This document shows, piece after piece, positions 1 to 12,565 of a stretch of DNA of 64,000 nucleotides. A model generated the notes under the pieces. It worked only from the letters and a program-made list of their open reading frames with translations. It did not search any database and was not told where the DNA came from. The DNA is taken from contig JADFUC010000240.1 in the NCBI GenBank assembly GCA_019722365.1, forward strand, positions 1 to 64,000, read 5' to 3'. The stretch comes from Lithospermum erythrorhizon (taxonomy: Eukaryota; Streptophyta; Magnoliopsida; Boraginales; Boraginaceae). Within the stretch, counting starts at the first letter, position 1. Every line of letters begins with the position of its first letter. A program made the position numbers and the translations under genes.

Positions 1-2010
1 TTATCCTCTACTCTTGCTGCAAGAAAGCTTGAAACTTTTGTTATATTTCCAAAGATTTTGAGAGTTGACTTTTGCTGACTTTTCCAAATCCTAAATTGTA
101 TTATGACGTTATCGAACTCAATATAGTTGTTTCGAGAGCAGGTGTCATTGATTTTGATGTTGATCGGGAAGAGAGCATACTGAGGCAGTTCAGGTAGTTG
201 AGTAGTATTAGTGGGTTTTGATTAAAGATTGTTATAAACGGGTAAATTACTTGGGAACCCATTGTCGATTAATTAGAAATTCGCTTAAAGTGATATTGTC
301 AGTAGGGGCGATAACAAAATATGGAAGGTCGAATGCTGAATTTTGTCGCTTTACTAGTCGCTTAAACGCGTAGTAATCTTTTTTCCACCCAGACTGTTGT
401 TGATTTAATTAAAAATTTTGTTAAGTTGGATAGTTAAAACTTTAAGTCAGCAATTGACACTCAAACCTCTAAAATAGAATTTGTTATGTGAATACTAAAA
501 TGTTAAGATTGCAGTAAGTTGTAATTGTAAATTTTGGGTGTTTGTGGACAAAATGTCATGAAATGGCACTTAGATTAGCTGGGAGAGGCGCTTATTATTA
601 ATCTCCCATATTAGACAATTGTTACGTTTATCTATATATATTTTGTGTCATTGTTTGTCTATGATTAGTTGGCGGAGTAGTTAGGCTAAAGTGCTGTGTT
701 TTGTGGGATTTATAGGCGTTTGAGGTTAGATTGAGTCGAAAGTTAGGGGATGAGCTGGATTTCCAAGGCAATTTTGATCATTTTGGGGTTGGGGATGTTT
801 GTTAGTTGGATTGGAGCATGTGCATGCAGTTGTTTGGTGGGTTGTCGACGTATGTCAGCTGTATTATCCGCAATTGCCTTATACTTTGGTAACAGTGTGA
901 TTGCCTTTGCCTCGCACTGCTACTTGTGTACATGGCGAAGTCGTTTAGTGGTTGCCGACGATGTCGTGCTGTATTATCCGTATTGCCTTGGTAATTGCGA
1001 TGAGCGATGTATTTTGCCTAGTACCAATGCTACGAGCGTGGATGTTTAGCTTATGCTCCACGGGCATAAGTTTCTCCCCGCAGTTGAGTTGATTACGTAC
1101 TTTAGTTGTCAAACCGGTTTATGTCGAAATAGCCGAGTTGATCGAGCCGAGTTGATTGATCTTTACTCTGACCGAGTTGTCGAAAGTTGATTGTGCTTGG
1201 GCTGATCGAAGTTATTGCCGCGGGGTCAATCGACCGCTGTTTAGTCGCTGGGTCGTAGTAGTACCATTGTTGTTGCAGAGTCAGTGGTTCATTTGGACAT
1301 TATTGCCACCGTGTTCTTTGAGTATGCATGATTATAGTTGTATGTTCTTTACTAGACTGCTGCATGTTTAGTTGATTGTGCCTATGAATTTACGATAATC
1401 GTTATGTCTGTTATTAGTATACTTTATGATGGGGGCAATGTATCCTCGACTTCTTAGATAATATTTTTTTATGTTATAATAGCTCAATTATGTAGTATTA
1501 TGAAAAATCTATCTATGTTATGCGAAATTAACTATTCTTATTTACTCTAACAAGGGCGGCTGCTATCCACTTGAGATAAGTACTCACTAAGTCTCAAATT
1601 ACACCCTATTCGCTATGGGCGGCATTTTATTTGTGCCAAAGCCGATGTGTGGCGACTGCTCGATCTGCTCACGCGGACGGGACTAAGTGCTTAGCGAGAC
1701 GAAGCTGGGTCGATATCCTCACAATCTTCTTGTTGTTTCGTTGTACAATATGTTTATATTGTGGTTATTGGGATGTCGACGTATATTGTTGACATTTTGT
1801 ACTTTGGACAGCTTTGTTGTATATATGGTGGTTGTGTGGTTAGGAAATACCACGACGATTATTTTCTTAAAACTATTCTTCTCATTTATGTTACGTTATA
1901 GATTATTTAAGGAAAGGCGGGTCTTTTTCAACTGAAGTCATCGACAAGTGATTCCGTGTCTAGATTTTGAATGATTCTAACCTTAGGCGGCCAACCCGCG
2001 GGTCGCTATA
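1..2010 (+). mobile_element. 5' LTR (3' part) of chromovirus element A
   Basis: The window opens inside a long LTR. Landmarks shared with the better copies at 20.5, 50.6 and 57.8 kb are the GTTGACTTTTG-rich 5' third, a middle block with Tyr/Leu-like TGTATTATCCG repeats (about 844-990, two units roughly 109 bp apart), and the end 'gcgggtcgctata', which corresponds to 'gcgggtcgttaca' at 60,355. A decayed primer-binding site follows directly. All open frames here (for example 750-1049 and 1687-1935) are short, differ between copies and are not genes. The family is inferred from the downstream pol remnants. Confidence 0.75.
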
Positions 2011-2013
2011 ATT

Positions 2014-2025
2014 TCGTATCGTGCG
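2014..2025 (+). other. Degenerate primer-binding site of element A
   Basis: The block 'tcgtatcgtgcg', four bases after the LTR end, aligns in position with 'tggtatcagagc' at 60,360, the plant initiator-Met tRNA primer site. The flanking 'attt' and 'tgtttc' also match the better copy. Several bases are lost. Confidence 0.5.
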
Positions 2026-4119
2026 CCTGTGTTTCATGTCTTTGTGGGCGCCCCGCGGTGGTTTTGCATGTCTAAGCTGGGTCGAGGGTTATTGATATTT
2101 GAGTTTTCCGTTGGTCCGAATCTTTCTTTCGCTTCTCTTAGACTGCTGAGATGCCATCTGGGTAGACATGGTGTAGCCGACTGCGGCCACGCGGCGCCCT
2201 GCAGTAATCGAGGGTACGATTTCAGCTTGATCCTGGGTTGGCTGAATGAGGTGGGTCGAGAGTAATCCAAGAGCACGCCTAATAGCAACAAAGCAATTTA
2301 GGCCGAGTTTTAGAGTAAGACTTTAATCATTTTCTCGGCGGGCAGATCCTCCCCAAATGTTTTGGAGTTGTGATACTCATTGAGGCGATTGAGTTCGTTA
2401 GCATTACTTAGACCATATTGAGCCAACGGTATGTAGGTGCTCTTAAGGTCATGTTCACCACTTACGCACTTCAGCGAGGCCAGGACTAAGAGGGTAACCA
2501 CGCCTATCTTTGACCGCTGTATGGTGATCATGTGTCTTGGGAGAACTTGCAGACCTGGTCTGTGTGGAGAACTATTGTCCGAGTACCCATACGGCTTCTA
2601 ATGGAGAGATTTGATCCCCAAGTGACTCGTGATGTGGACGCCATTTAGCATGGTAGGCGGTTCATCGAAAGGCCGCCTACTTCCAAAGGTGCATCCGAGC
2701 GAGCGTTATGCTGATAGATTCGTGACGGAGAGTCGGCATCCCGCCACCGGTTATCATTGATGACTTTTTGTGCTAGTTTTCATGAGCTGAGGAACGCCGC
2801 ATCATGTCGGTACGGGATGAATATACAAGCCAATCTGGGCGGCAGGACGACGGGTAGTTAGTACCGCGGACCTTTCTAGTTCGAGATTTCTCGCAGGTGG
2901 CGGGGCCCAGCGTACTGCCCAGGCGTAGCCATTTCAAGGCACCTGCTGTTGTCAAAGCTATTCTACAACTCCTTCACACCGCGCTGGGGATTCAAGTGAT
3001 TGTGGAGGTATATCTGAGTCCCCGAAAGATGCAGCCTATCATGGGGTCGACGGTCATAGGATACATGAGTATTGTCGGTAGAAAAGAGGATCTATTTCCG
3101 TTGTCGCCAGCCCAGACATTCGCGAGGGTTTATCCTCGCCTCCGCCGAGGCGGCGCTACTTCTTTCTCCAATACGCTCGCTTTGCAGTGGGATATCAGCG
3201 TAGGTGAAGTTTTAGAGGCCATGAGGTTGTGGTCGCTGAGCTGAGGTGGCTCTCGTGGAGCTGCAGCGGCAAGACTCCAGAGCGATACTCCAGGCAGAGG
3301 TCAGATTCATGCAGCCACTGCCAGAGGCGCAGGATGCCCTGTGAGTCTATTTATACCTCATATGGATTTCAGGTTGTGGTAGTATTTCATTCGAGCTCCC
3401 GACTCATTTTGTTTCCTTGAGTTTTGTTGATGTTTTACCCTTATAAATGAGTCTTTACTTGTTTTCGCTTTATTGTCATGACACTAGTGTGAGTTCTCAT
3501 ATGTTGAGCATGCATATGTAGATTGCCCTTTGAGCGTGAATAGCTGTTAGTTGCGGACCCGTCCGTTTGGATTTAATAGACTTGATCTTATCTCGGTACG
3601 ACTGTCAGAAACATCACGCCAAGATTGACCGCCATGCTGTCACCAAGCAGCGAAGAAGGTCCTACCTTCAAGTTTCACTGCACTCAGGCCGTGAGGTTGA
3701 CGAAGAAAGGTTGTGCTGCTTCTAGGTACGTAGTCGAATCGAGAGCAGGTATAATCGGATTGAGGATGTCTGTTGTCCTCAGCATGTTGATGTTTTTCCC
3801 GAGGACTGCCAGGTTACCGCCAACGAGGAAAGTGATTTTTCTGATCGAGGTAGTCTCCAAGCATCGCCACGATTTCTATCAAGGCCAGTATAAAAAATGG
3901 CTCCAAAAGAGTCGAGAGAGTCAAGACCTCGCTACGTAAAACCGGCTGATAAGTGGGGTTCATCACCGAGCGTTTCCTCGGGTGCACTAGTCTGCTTGTG
4001 AAAAAGCAAGGACAGTACGTCAAGTTGGCAGAGGATTCGTGCAAATGAATAAGGTGACTATCAGAACCGCATTCATTGCCGAGAGCTGGGATGATCTATT
4101 TGACCACAATAGGATGCCA
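2026..4119 (+). pseudogene. Unreadable gag-protease region of element A
   Basis: By position between the primer site and the first pol motif this stretch should hold gag and protease. I see only short frames (for example 2897-3244 and 3625-3939) and no zinc knuckle, gag core or DSG triad that I can defend. No host gene is visible. It is best described as mutated internal retrotransposon sequence. Confidence 0.4.
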
Positions 4120-4560
4120 AGGTGAAAAGCTGAAGATTGATTTGAGATCCGTTATCACTATTTCAGACTGCTGAGTACGACATTCGGAATCAAGATTTGA
4201 CAAATGTAATTCACCTAATACAATGTAGAGTTTCTTGGGTTTACTGGTATTACGAGGTTTATCAATCCACTTCCTAATTGCTTAATTCGATGACCAAGTT
4301 GACCACAGCGGTGTTCCCCTTTATTCGACGAGATCAGAGTCAAGCCGTAGAGTCAAGGTTGCCTAACCATCGCACTCCCATGGCACTACTATCCGGTCCG
4401 AGGTTACGTGATATACAAATACGGCCACACCGTGGGTCAGGTCACAGGTCGATGCAGAATGCGAGAGTAATTGCTTATGCTTCTATCGCCTAAAGAACCA
4501 CGAGAGGAACTACCCGACCTATGACTAGAAGTTTTCATAGCCGGGTTGTCTTTATACCAA
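4120..4560 (+). pseudogene. RT-RNase H remnant of element A, RT core deleted
   Basis: About 4134 a translation reads KIDLRS.YH, the conserved RT segment before the palm. Less than 100 bases later (4228) the RNase H opener [17 protein letters not shown] sequence begins, followed by a decayed MTKLTxxxVPF and, at 4468-4540, VIAYAS..LKNHERNYPTYD. In the intact relatives at 48 and 62 kb roughly 400 bases containing the catalytic FIDD box lie between these motifs, so the polymerase core has been removed. Frames are broken throughout; it cannot encode an active enzyme. Confidence 0.7.
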
Positions 4561-6235
4561 GTCATGAGTATTACTTGTAATAAGGTTACGCCTTACCCAT
4601 CATAAAAGTTTGAAGTACCCCCGACGCAGAGACCTGAATTGGTGCGTAGACGGGATGGAGTTTATCGCTGACTACGATGACTAATGGGCATACCCGAAAG
4701 TAAACGAGTAAATAGACAGCCTAGCCTAAGGAAGTGCAAAAGAACCAAAGGTGTAGATGAAGCGCTTTGAGTTGGATCTTGAGGTTGGTAGTGCTGGCGA
4801 AGTTGTTGGCTCATGAAAGTTCAAATTGCACTCTTTTGATCGAATTCGAGCTTTAGCAAAGATGAGAAATTACGTAATATCATTAAAGGGCGAAGAGCCG
4901 TGGTATAGATCGGATTGCGGGTTGACGACAAGGGTACTTTCGAGGATGAATCAGAGGTTGTTCATGCCAGATTTGAGGAGTCAGTTATGAGATTCTAATG
5001 AAGCTCATAATGTTCCTTATAGCACGCATCCAGTAGCACGCAAGACGCATCTAGACTCGAGGTTGGTTTATCAGCGGCCCGGAACGCAAGCAGTAGATCA
5101 GCAGAAGCTCAGGACGAGGTGTTTGGTTTGTCAATGCAAAGATTGAGCATGACACCCCGCAGATCGCTGCGCCCACTTCCGATTCCCCGAATGGACGCGA
5201 GAATATCACCATGGGATTTCTTATTCGACTTCCTAGATCGCCGAAAGTGAACGACCGGGATTTGGGGCGATCGTGGATGTGATTGTCAAGTCCGCCTACC
5301 TCTCATGCATTAAATCGACAGATGGACTAAGTTAGCGAAGATGTATGTTGATCGTATTTTGAAATTGTATGGGGTTCTAGTGTCGACATCTCCCCACCGC
5401 GACAAGCGCGGTTTACTTCGAGATTTCGAGAGGTTTTCAAGAGGCGCTGGGGACCGTAGTTCATTGAGTACATCTTTCCATCCCTGTATCGCATGGAAAT
5501 AAGAGAGACGATCCGCACTTTGGAGGATATACTGAAATGCAGGTTCCGAGTTTCTCGGCTGATTCGGGATGACGAAGCTTCCTAACAATGGAGTTCGCCA
5601 AGGTGATAATAATAGTTTTCACGCTTAGTATCGAGACGGTACCATCTGAGGCGTTATATGGGCGTGTCGAACTCAGCTTGTTGGAAACGGCGATGAGGTT
5701 TATGGCTCCGAGTTAACGAAAAAGGTCGCCGGGAGGGATCAAGTCGATACAACACCGAAAATAGCGCAAGCATTGCATGTAAGAAATATTCGATCGCCGG
5801 GTGGACTTTTTTTTTCAAGTTGGTGATCGGGTGTAAGCGAGGATATCTCCGTGGAAAATGCAGGTTAAGGAAAGTGTGAGTCAGTCCCCTGCTACATCTA
5901 ATCGCTTGAGATTTTCAAGTAGCTGATCCGTAGTTATCGCTTACATGCTGCCTCTCGGGATCGATAATTCATAATGTATCTCCATGTGTCTTCGCTTGAG
6001 GAAGTATGTTCCGTATCACCCCACATTCTAGCTCGATACCGATGGAACTCGAGGAGGATCTCACTATGGCAGTTCTCGCGGTGATTCTTTAATCGAAAGG
6101 AAAAGACATTGAGAAACAAACGTGGGCGGTTTCGTGAAAGTGTTGAGCACCAACGCATTTGAGGAGGTGACATGATCGCGAGGATGATATGAGGAGTCGT
6201 TACCCGCAACTTTTCGTGAGGCAAAGCTTCAGAAG
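4561..6235 (+). pseudogene. Integrase and chromodomain remnant of element A
   Basis: Successive fragments in shifting frames follow the order of a gypsy integrase: GLPRSPK...VIVD (about 5227-5290), KLAKMYVDRILKLYGV (5332-5380), RDARFTSRF-like (5400-5440), ELP..EFAYNN-like (5575-5600), ALYGR..RTQL (5655-5690), LRKYVP (6020-6040). The terminal stretch EEVT...EDDMRSRYPQLF-like (6160-6225) is the end of a plant chromovirus chromodomain, which binds modified histone H3 and steers integration. This assigns the element to the chromovirus branch of Ty3/gypsy. Many stops and indels are present. Confidence 0.75.
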
Positions 6236-6318
6236 CTGTTTTCTGTTAATGATTGTATGGCCGGGAGTCAGATTTAGCTGCCTTCCTGGTTGTTTGAAGC
6301 CGAGAAATTTCTAGGGTT

Positions 6319-6340
6319 AAATTTTATTAGGTGGGTAGAT
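6319..6340 (+). other. Polypurine-tract region of element A
   Basis: The sequence 'attaggtgggtagat' directly precedes the LTR start TGTAATAA. The same block precedes the LTRs at 50,564 and, on the minus strand, 10,989. It is the expected site of plus-strand priming. Confidence 0.6.
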
Positions 6341-6965
6341 TGTAATAAATCGCTCAAGATAAGTATATCATTTAATATTATTCTAGTTGCTCGCTTGAGT
6401 GTCAAGGTGTGGTAAGAATTAAAAAATTTGTAGTCAGACAGTAATATCGACAGTGATAATATAATTCGAGGGTTGAAATATAATTCATGTTCGAGTTGTG
6501 TAATTAAACCGAGAAGAGTAATAAACCCGCAAACCAAACGGGACTTAATAATATCATAAATATCTCCACCAACCCCCAATCCACTATTCATCTTCATCAT
6601 CAAACCCACCAACCCCCTTTTTCCCCCATTTGGTTCGGCCAACCCATTCCCCTCCCCCTACCTTGATTTTTTTCATTTTCTTGGTGAAATCTTGTTGAAT
6701 CTAGCTCCATAATCTTGTTCCTCATCTCTTGATTATCAAAGGTATGTTTTAATCTTCAAATCTCATTATTTTGAGCTATAGTTGACTATTATGAGCTTGA
6801 GTTGACTTTGAGTTTTGAGACTTTTAAATGGTATATGCATTACCTAAGCTAGGGATTATGGTTAAGTTATAATAATCGATTTTTGGGGTTGAAATGCGTT
6901 GAATGTTGATAGTCGACTTTTGCTAGAGACTAGTTGACTTTTTGAGGAAATGACAAGAGAAAGAA
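6341..6965 (+). mobile_element. 3' LTR of element A, truncated
   Basis: It starts TGTAATAA after the polypurine tract and carries the LTR 5' landmarks: pyrimidine-rich block (6590-6665), then 'ttatcaaaggtatg' (6734-6747), the donor-like motif seen in every LTR of the family. It stops near 6965, where sequence of opposite orientation (element B protease region) begins, so about three quarters of the LTR is missing. Confidence 0.7.
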
Positions 6966-8750
6966 TTTTTCTATCAGCCTAGAAAAAAATGTTAGATTTT
7001 CCAAGACTAGATATTTCAATCTTCTTTAAGGTGACAATCTATCACCGCATTTACGCCTCCCTCAACCAATCCATCCTCGCACAAGATCAAAATTATTCAT
7101 CTCAAAAAGTGGGAGAATCTATCTCCAAGCATTGATTTTCAATACTTAAGGGACAATTTCTGGGCACATCAACAATCTTAACAGACTTTCTACGGAGTTA
7201 GAATAAGTGGGTATACAAGACTTCTCGAAATATGAATATGTTAGGAAAATTTCGTAGATATGAAAGAATGAGTAGCTCTAGAATCAAAATGCATTTTTAC
7301 TTCCAACCCACATAAATTTAGAGTACCCAAGTACCACTGGGAGAATCACGCGCTTCCCCGCCGGTGTAATCAAGAAATATATCCGACTCAAGACCAAGGC
7401 CCAAAGACCACCGACTAGTCCCAGCAACATTACTACCCTGACTATTTCCAACTCACGCCCAAAAGCTTCCTCTACCAATCGAACCCACCTCCACGGTTTC
7501 CCTTGATAACCTCCTCTAATAGGTTGCACCAGAGTGAATCGCTAGTACTTCCACTCAACACCGCCTGGGACAATCAACAAAGCACGTGTCCCTTCCCGGC
7601 CATTATCGGCACGTAATTTCACACAACCCCGTCTCGGCATTCAGCCTCTATGTGGACCAGCTTCACACAACGAAACAACACCTATTGTTACTCGCTTCCC
7701 CGAGCAACCTCTCGAGATCTCCTGCATCGATTAAAAGACCTCGGGCACGTAAACAAAAGAGCGCCGACTGGAGAATTAGTAGGTGGGCACGAACCTACTG
7801 GCCGTAACGGCCGCTGTAATGGACGCCCCTCGAACCCGTAACTCGATCGCCACCCATCCCGAAAGCATCATATCTTTCTCTCTCTTTTCTCCCCACCAAC
7901 CGACACTTAGCCAAATCCATCTCTACCTGTAAGGCATCATTCACTAGTTCGGCGAAAGTTGCATAATTTTTCGAAGGGACAACCCGCGCGGATCTCCAGC
8001 TCATTCCGTCCCCCGAATCTCGATCTCTTCCCCTCATTAGTATTCACCTCCGGAAGTAGACGGCAGAGATCACTGAATCTTTTCTCGTAGTCATTTATAT
8101 TTCGCCTCTACTTGCCGGATCACTCTCTCTCTAGAGCTGACATATGCACCTTAAAGACAAAGCTCCTCTAAATAATCAATGACTAATCCCACAACACCGT
8201 GTTCCGCCTAACCGCAATCAAAGATCGGGTGTACATTCTACCAATCTCGAAGCTCTTACCTCAATCAGAAGCAAAGAACGGGTTCTTTAACGCCCAGAAC
8301 TCCCATAGGCTCAAATATGCTCTCCAAGTCTTGGATGAACTCTAATGCCTGGATAGGGGAATCTTCTTCTGCGAACTTTGGCGGGTCCCGCTTCAGGAAA
8401 CGGTCAACAACTTACTTGCAACTCCACTTGCCCGCCGACGTGCGCATTCACGGCCCCCATCTCCACCAACATTTATCCTAGAATCCTGTGGTCCCACACT
8501 AGGCTCATCACTGCCTACAATGCTATCCACATTTTCTCCGCATCTCGCACTCTACCTCCCCCTCGGCACCTCGCAGCCTCCTCTTCGCCGCACCTCAAAT
8601 GAATGGGGTAATTCCAAGGCGGCATCCTACCGCCTACGAAATAACAAAGAAAGGAAAGACGTAACCCACAAGAAAAGCCCCAATATTGACAACTCTAACA
8701 ACTATCAACCTAGGCACATAACCACAAAGACAATCATAAAGACTCTCGAA
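6966..8750 (-). pseudogene. gag-protease remnant of chromovirus element B
   Basis: Read on the minus strand. A gag C-terminal segment with YATFAELVNDALQVEMDLA is at about 7850-7960, similar in kind to FHQLRNAALQVERDIAES in the element at 61.3 kb. Near 7030-7110 an EMNNFDLVRGWIGL..IDCHL-like stretch is the protease-RT linker seen as VDLLPFELVDFDLI at 62.1 kb. Frames are broken. The order LTR, gag, protease is consistent with the LTR at 8773-10989. It is cut at about 6965 by the junction with element A. Confidence 0.65.
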
Positions 8751-8755
8751 CCTAG

Positions 8756-8767
8756 GTTCTCATACCA
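8756..8767 (-). other. Primer-binding site of element B
   Basis: On the minus strand the LTR end '...tcgttaca' is followed by 'attttt' and 'tggtatgagaac', two mismatches from the initiator-Met tRNA primer site TGGTATCAGAGC. This fixes the LTR 3' boundary and its orientation. Confidence 0.7.
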
Positions 8768-8772
8768 AAAAT

Positions 8773-10989
8773 TGTAACGACTTTACCCAAGCTCGGCCGT
8801 CTCCCGGGAGGTTAAGATCATTAACAACCTGCACACCGTAGTCACCAATCGATGATAACACAACAAAAAACGACCTACCGACATTAACAAAGATAAAACT
8901 CTCTAGTCCATCGTGTGTTCCAACAACACACCCAACAAAAACAAAATCACAAACCTAATACAAATCCATTCAATAATACAACCCAGAATACACAAGAACT
9001 AAAATACAACATGTAAAAAAAGATGACAAACTGCATTCTATTAAAATACAACACACAAAGTCTAGAAATATAACAAGTCGACAAATAAAAGGGGAATGAC
9101 TGATGAGGAATTTCCTATGCCACCACCGCTCACCTGGCTTCCATCTTTCACACACCAAAGAATCATATCCTCACCTACCTCAACGACGCTTCCTGCACCT
9201 ACGCATAAAATGCCCGCCCATGAGAAAATTTATAAAGTTCGAGCGAATACAAATACCAATGTATTTTATCCAATCACATATAATCATACTTATATATATA
9301 ACATATGCAAATACATTAACCAGCTACACAATGAATTCCATCACCCACAAATCACCTAGAATCCTCTTTATAACATGTCACCTAATACTATACACACGCC
9401 TATAACCATCAATAACGATATTCATTTAAGGAAACCGTCAACACAAAATAATCAAATGAGGAATCCACCTCCACAAACACAAACAAACGAGAATCCACCT
9501 CATTAACACAAACAAACGAGGAATCCACCTCCAAGAATAATCGATGAGGAATCCACCTCAATCCTCCGACCGGAGGCTACCCTCAATATGCATAGCTCAC
9601 ACCAAACCTCCAACTACCTGGCTACCCACTCAATATGCATATCACACCAAACCTCCCGGTCGGGGCCACCCCCTCTCCACATATATATATACCATATCGA
9701 TCAAAATAAACCTGCACAAAGATTACACACACAACACACAGCCACACGCAGCACAAGTACACACAGCACACGTGGTATAATCACAGTAACTACCACAATC
9801 TCATAACATGAATCATAATCACAACTATCTCATAACGTTAATCTCAATAACTCAATACACATGTCAAAATAATCCCATGACAAAACACATGCAAAATATA
9901 TAAACATAATATATATGAAGGGTTCCTCTATCACAGATTGTACTCACCTCGAGCCAAAAAGTGAATAATAGTAACTCTAGGTACCACGTGTTAGGTCCGG
10001 CTCAACTCCTATTCAAAGAAATTATAACACATTCCGTGAATAACCTCTTAACATCTATTAAACCCCGAGTATTATACCACATCTCACAATTCAATTAACT
10101 TTAAGAATCATCCTATCCCCAAATTAGTATACACTTCTAAATTCCAACTTAACTACATTCTAATCAATCCAACAATCAATCGCTAACTAATTAAACCATT
10201 AAATAGAACTCCTAATTCAAACACTAACTACTATCCCTTAAACTTTCCCCAAACTTTCTAACCTAATCTCTACCAATCCACATCAAAACCACTACTTCTA
10301 TTCCCAAAATAACTATATTAAAGTCCTCTAACCTCATATAAAATTTAAAGTTAATTTAAGAAAAAGTAAACAAAAGTCAACCCTCAACAAACAACACTTT
10401 CTAACCCCAATAATCACTCAAAGTCACATCTAATCCCATAAACTCAACTTAGATAACATTTCTATACCATAATAAGGTCTTAAACTCCAAGTCAACTCAA
10501 AAGTCAAACTAACAAAATAGTCAACTGTGTACTTAAAAAACGACGAGATTCAAGATTAAAATCATACCTTTGATGAACGAGAGATGGGAAACGATTATGA
10601 AGCTGGGGATTCCACAAGATTTTACCAAGAAAATGAAAAAAATTCAAGGGAAAATGGAGGGGGTAGTTCGGCCCTTTCTTAGGGAGTAAGAGAATGAAGT
10701 TTCACGATAAGGGATGATATGACGATAAGAATAAGAAGGTAGTGGTGATAGGGGTGGAAGATATTAGAATATTATGTCCCGCTTGGTGTCGGTGTTACAT
10801 TCCACTTTTGCATTTAAATTATTATGAAACCGATTCTAAATGCAAATTTCTCGTGACAAAACTACTACTCATATAATACTGGGCCTCTAGATACACATTT
10901 TATTCCTAATTTATTTATACTATTCCTGGTCCCACCACCAACCGATATATACGCACACAATTCAATCGCTAGTGTAACGGGTTATTTCA
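8773..10989 (-). mobile_element. LTR of chromovirus element B (2,217 bp)
   Basis: On the minus strand it starts TGAAATAACCCG after the polypurine block and ends GTCGTTACA. It contains the family's donor-like motif (10563-10575) and pyrimidine-rich block. Unusually it is flanked on both sides by internal sequence in the same orientation: integrase end upstream, gag downstream. That arrangement fits a tandem or recombined element sharing one LTR rather than a simple solo LTR. Confidence 0.75.
9455..9657. repeat. Two minisatellites inside LTR B
   Basis: Four copies of 'gaggaatccacctc' with about 30-base spacing occupy 9455-9562. Immediately after, a unit containing 'ctcaatatgcat..cacaccaaacctcc' is present twice (9578-9612 and 9621-9657). 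They lie in the same third of the LTR as unrelated tandem arrays in the other LTR copies. Confidence 0.75.
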
Positions 10990-11575
10990 ATCTACCCACC
11001 TAATAAAAATTCGTCCTCGAAATTTACTCATCACCTACTCGTCCCATTCCCATTTCACTTACTCATCCTCATGATTTACATAATAACACATATTATAGTT
11101 TTAAGAACCGACCTCTATTTCTCGAAAAGATGTGATATTACTCTCGACATCCTCCTCTGCTCTCAATGCGTACTTCCTCCACTGCTGATTTCGCCACAAC
11201 ACCTTCACTAAAGCCACAACTTTATTTCGCAACACCTTTTCCTTTCGATCAAGAATTTTCACCGTTTCTTTTTATACGTATGTCCTCCAAGCTCCATTGG
11301 TTGTGACTCCAGGATAAGGGATTGGCCTGGGGATATACTCTCCTCAAACATGACACATGGAAAGACAAAGTATGAATCCCTTCCACTCTCGAGGCAACGC
11401 TAAACGATAGGCCACCTGACCAACTTCTATCCAAAATCTCATAATGGACCGATATCGTGGACTCAACTTCCTCTCTTCCAATCTCACACCTATTTGCCTT
11501 AGTTGCCCAATGTGTGATGTGGTACCTCTTTCTTCTGTCTCAAGTTTTTTACTCAAATTCTTGTCTAATCACTGT
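10990..11575 (-). pseudogene. Integrase C-terminus remnant of element B
   Basis: Minus-strand frames around 11344-11556 and 11249-11434 contain ERKLSPRYRS...VGQVAYRLALP and FHVSCLRRVYP, equivalent to KLSPRYIGPFEIL..VAYRLP and FHVSCLRKYVPD at 50.1-50.3 kb. The chromodomain part between 11249 and 10995 is not readable. The polypurine block at 10990-11010 joins it to the LTR. Upstream pol is missing, truncated near 11575. Confidence 0.65.
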
Positions 11576-11589
11576 AAGATTCTTAGCAA

Positions 11590-11760
11590 GTCTAATCGCG
11601 ATTCAACCGCCTGTGTGGACTAACCGGAGGTATCATTTTCGATGCTTAAGGTTAGGAATTCAAAGGAGGTTTCGTGAAAGATTGTTGGATGATTTTCCAC
11701 CGCGACGTAAGTACTGCTTTATACATATATATATATGTGTGTATTTTGTTGTAATTGCTT
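11590..11760 (+). repeat. Possible LTR fragment related to the 27 kb and 33 kb LTRs
   Basis: The block 'attcaaaggaggtttcg' (about 11660) differs by one base from 'attcaaaggaggcttcg' in the 5' LTR near 27,178, and both are followed within about 50 bases by 'gtaagta' and an AT-rich run. The surrounding similarity is weak, so this is a tentative fragment. Confidence 0.3.
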
Positions 11761-12226
11761 AAATAAATTATTCGATCTGTGCATTAGTTTATGGTTTTAT
11801 ATTATCAACAAGTCAGACAATTTCCAATAATTTAATACCGAAATTAAATTTTATTCAAATCAAAATTATGTTTATCGATGACGGCATGCAAAATTCTGTC
11901 AATTGGGAGCACTTAGCTTAAATCAAACATGACAATAATTTAGTATGGATAAGTAAAAGATTTGGATATTTTATTTCTAAATTTAATTTTTTTTTATTAT
12001 AATATATATAATATGTTAGTTTTTATACTTAAATAAAAAATATCTTATCATAAACTATATATGCAATAATTAATTGAGTCAAGTCAATATATGAAAGGAA
12101 ATTGGAAAACTTTAGGAGTTTAGTTTCAATAGTTGGTCTTATAAAAATATATTTATCTTTGTCTCCATTGATTTTCAATATAATCCATTTGGAGTATTTT
12201 ACATTCGAACAAGGACATCTAATATA
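11761..12226. other. AT-rich intergenic DNA
   Basis: Strongly AT-rich with homopolymer runs. The minus frame 12029-12262 is composed of Ile/Lys/Tyr-rich low-complexity sequence and is not credible as a gene. Nothing else is recognised. Confidence 0.6.
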
Positions 12227-12565
12227 GTAAATACTCAATTGAGTTATGATAATATACAACATCTAAACATTAAGAGTTTAGTTTCAATAGTGGGTCCCAT
12301 AGCGTCCTTTAGCTTTAGTTGTTGCACTTAAATAGTTAGTGGGTTTTGCTATATTAGTATTACCTCAACTATTTCATGATAATTTGTTTTCCTCCATCCG
12401 TTATAATGAAACTTCCGTGGCGCCGCTCGTAGATTAGTCCAAACAACGCTTGCTTGGAATACCACGCAAAAATTCCGATGTTATTTATTTTCAAGTTTTT
12501 TACTTAATTTTAGTCTGATCTTCTTTATTATAACAAACACCTAAGCCGTTTATAACAAACCTGTG
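12227..12565 (+). mobile_element. 5' LTR of a small LTR retrotransposon
   Basis: About 340 bases that recur as a direct repeat at 14,050-14,395. Shared blocks include 'tgctatattagtattacctcaactattt', 'tcctcc(c)atccgttata', 'ttttacttaatt' and 'tataacaaacac'. Pairwise similarity looks roughly 75-80 per cent by eye, so the element is old. Boundaries are approximate. Confidence 0.6.

Noticed and set aside
2897..3244. 115-codon plus-strand frame as a host gene or gag
   Set aside because: No gag core, zinc knuckle or other domain; its position within element A is sufficient explanation for the sequence.
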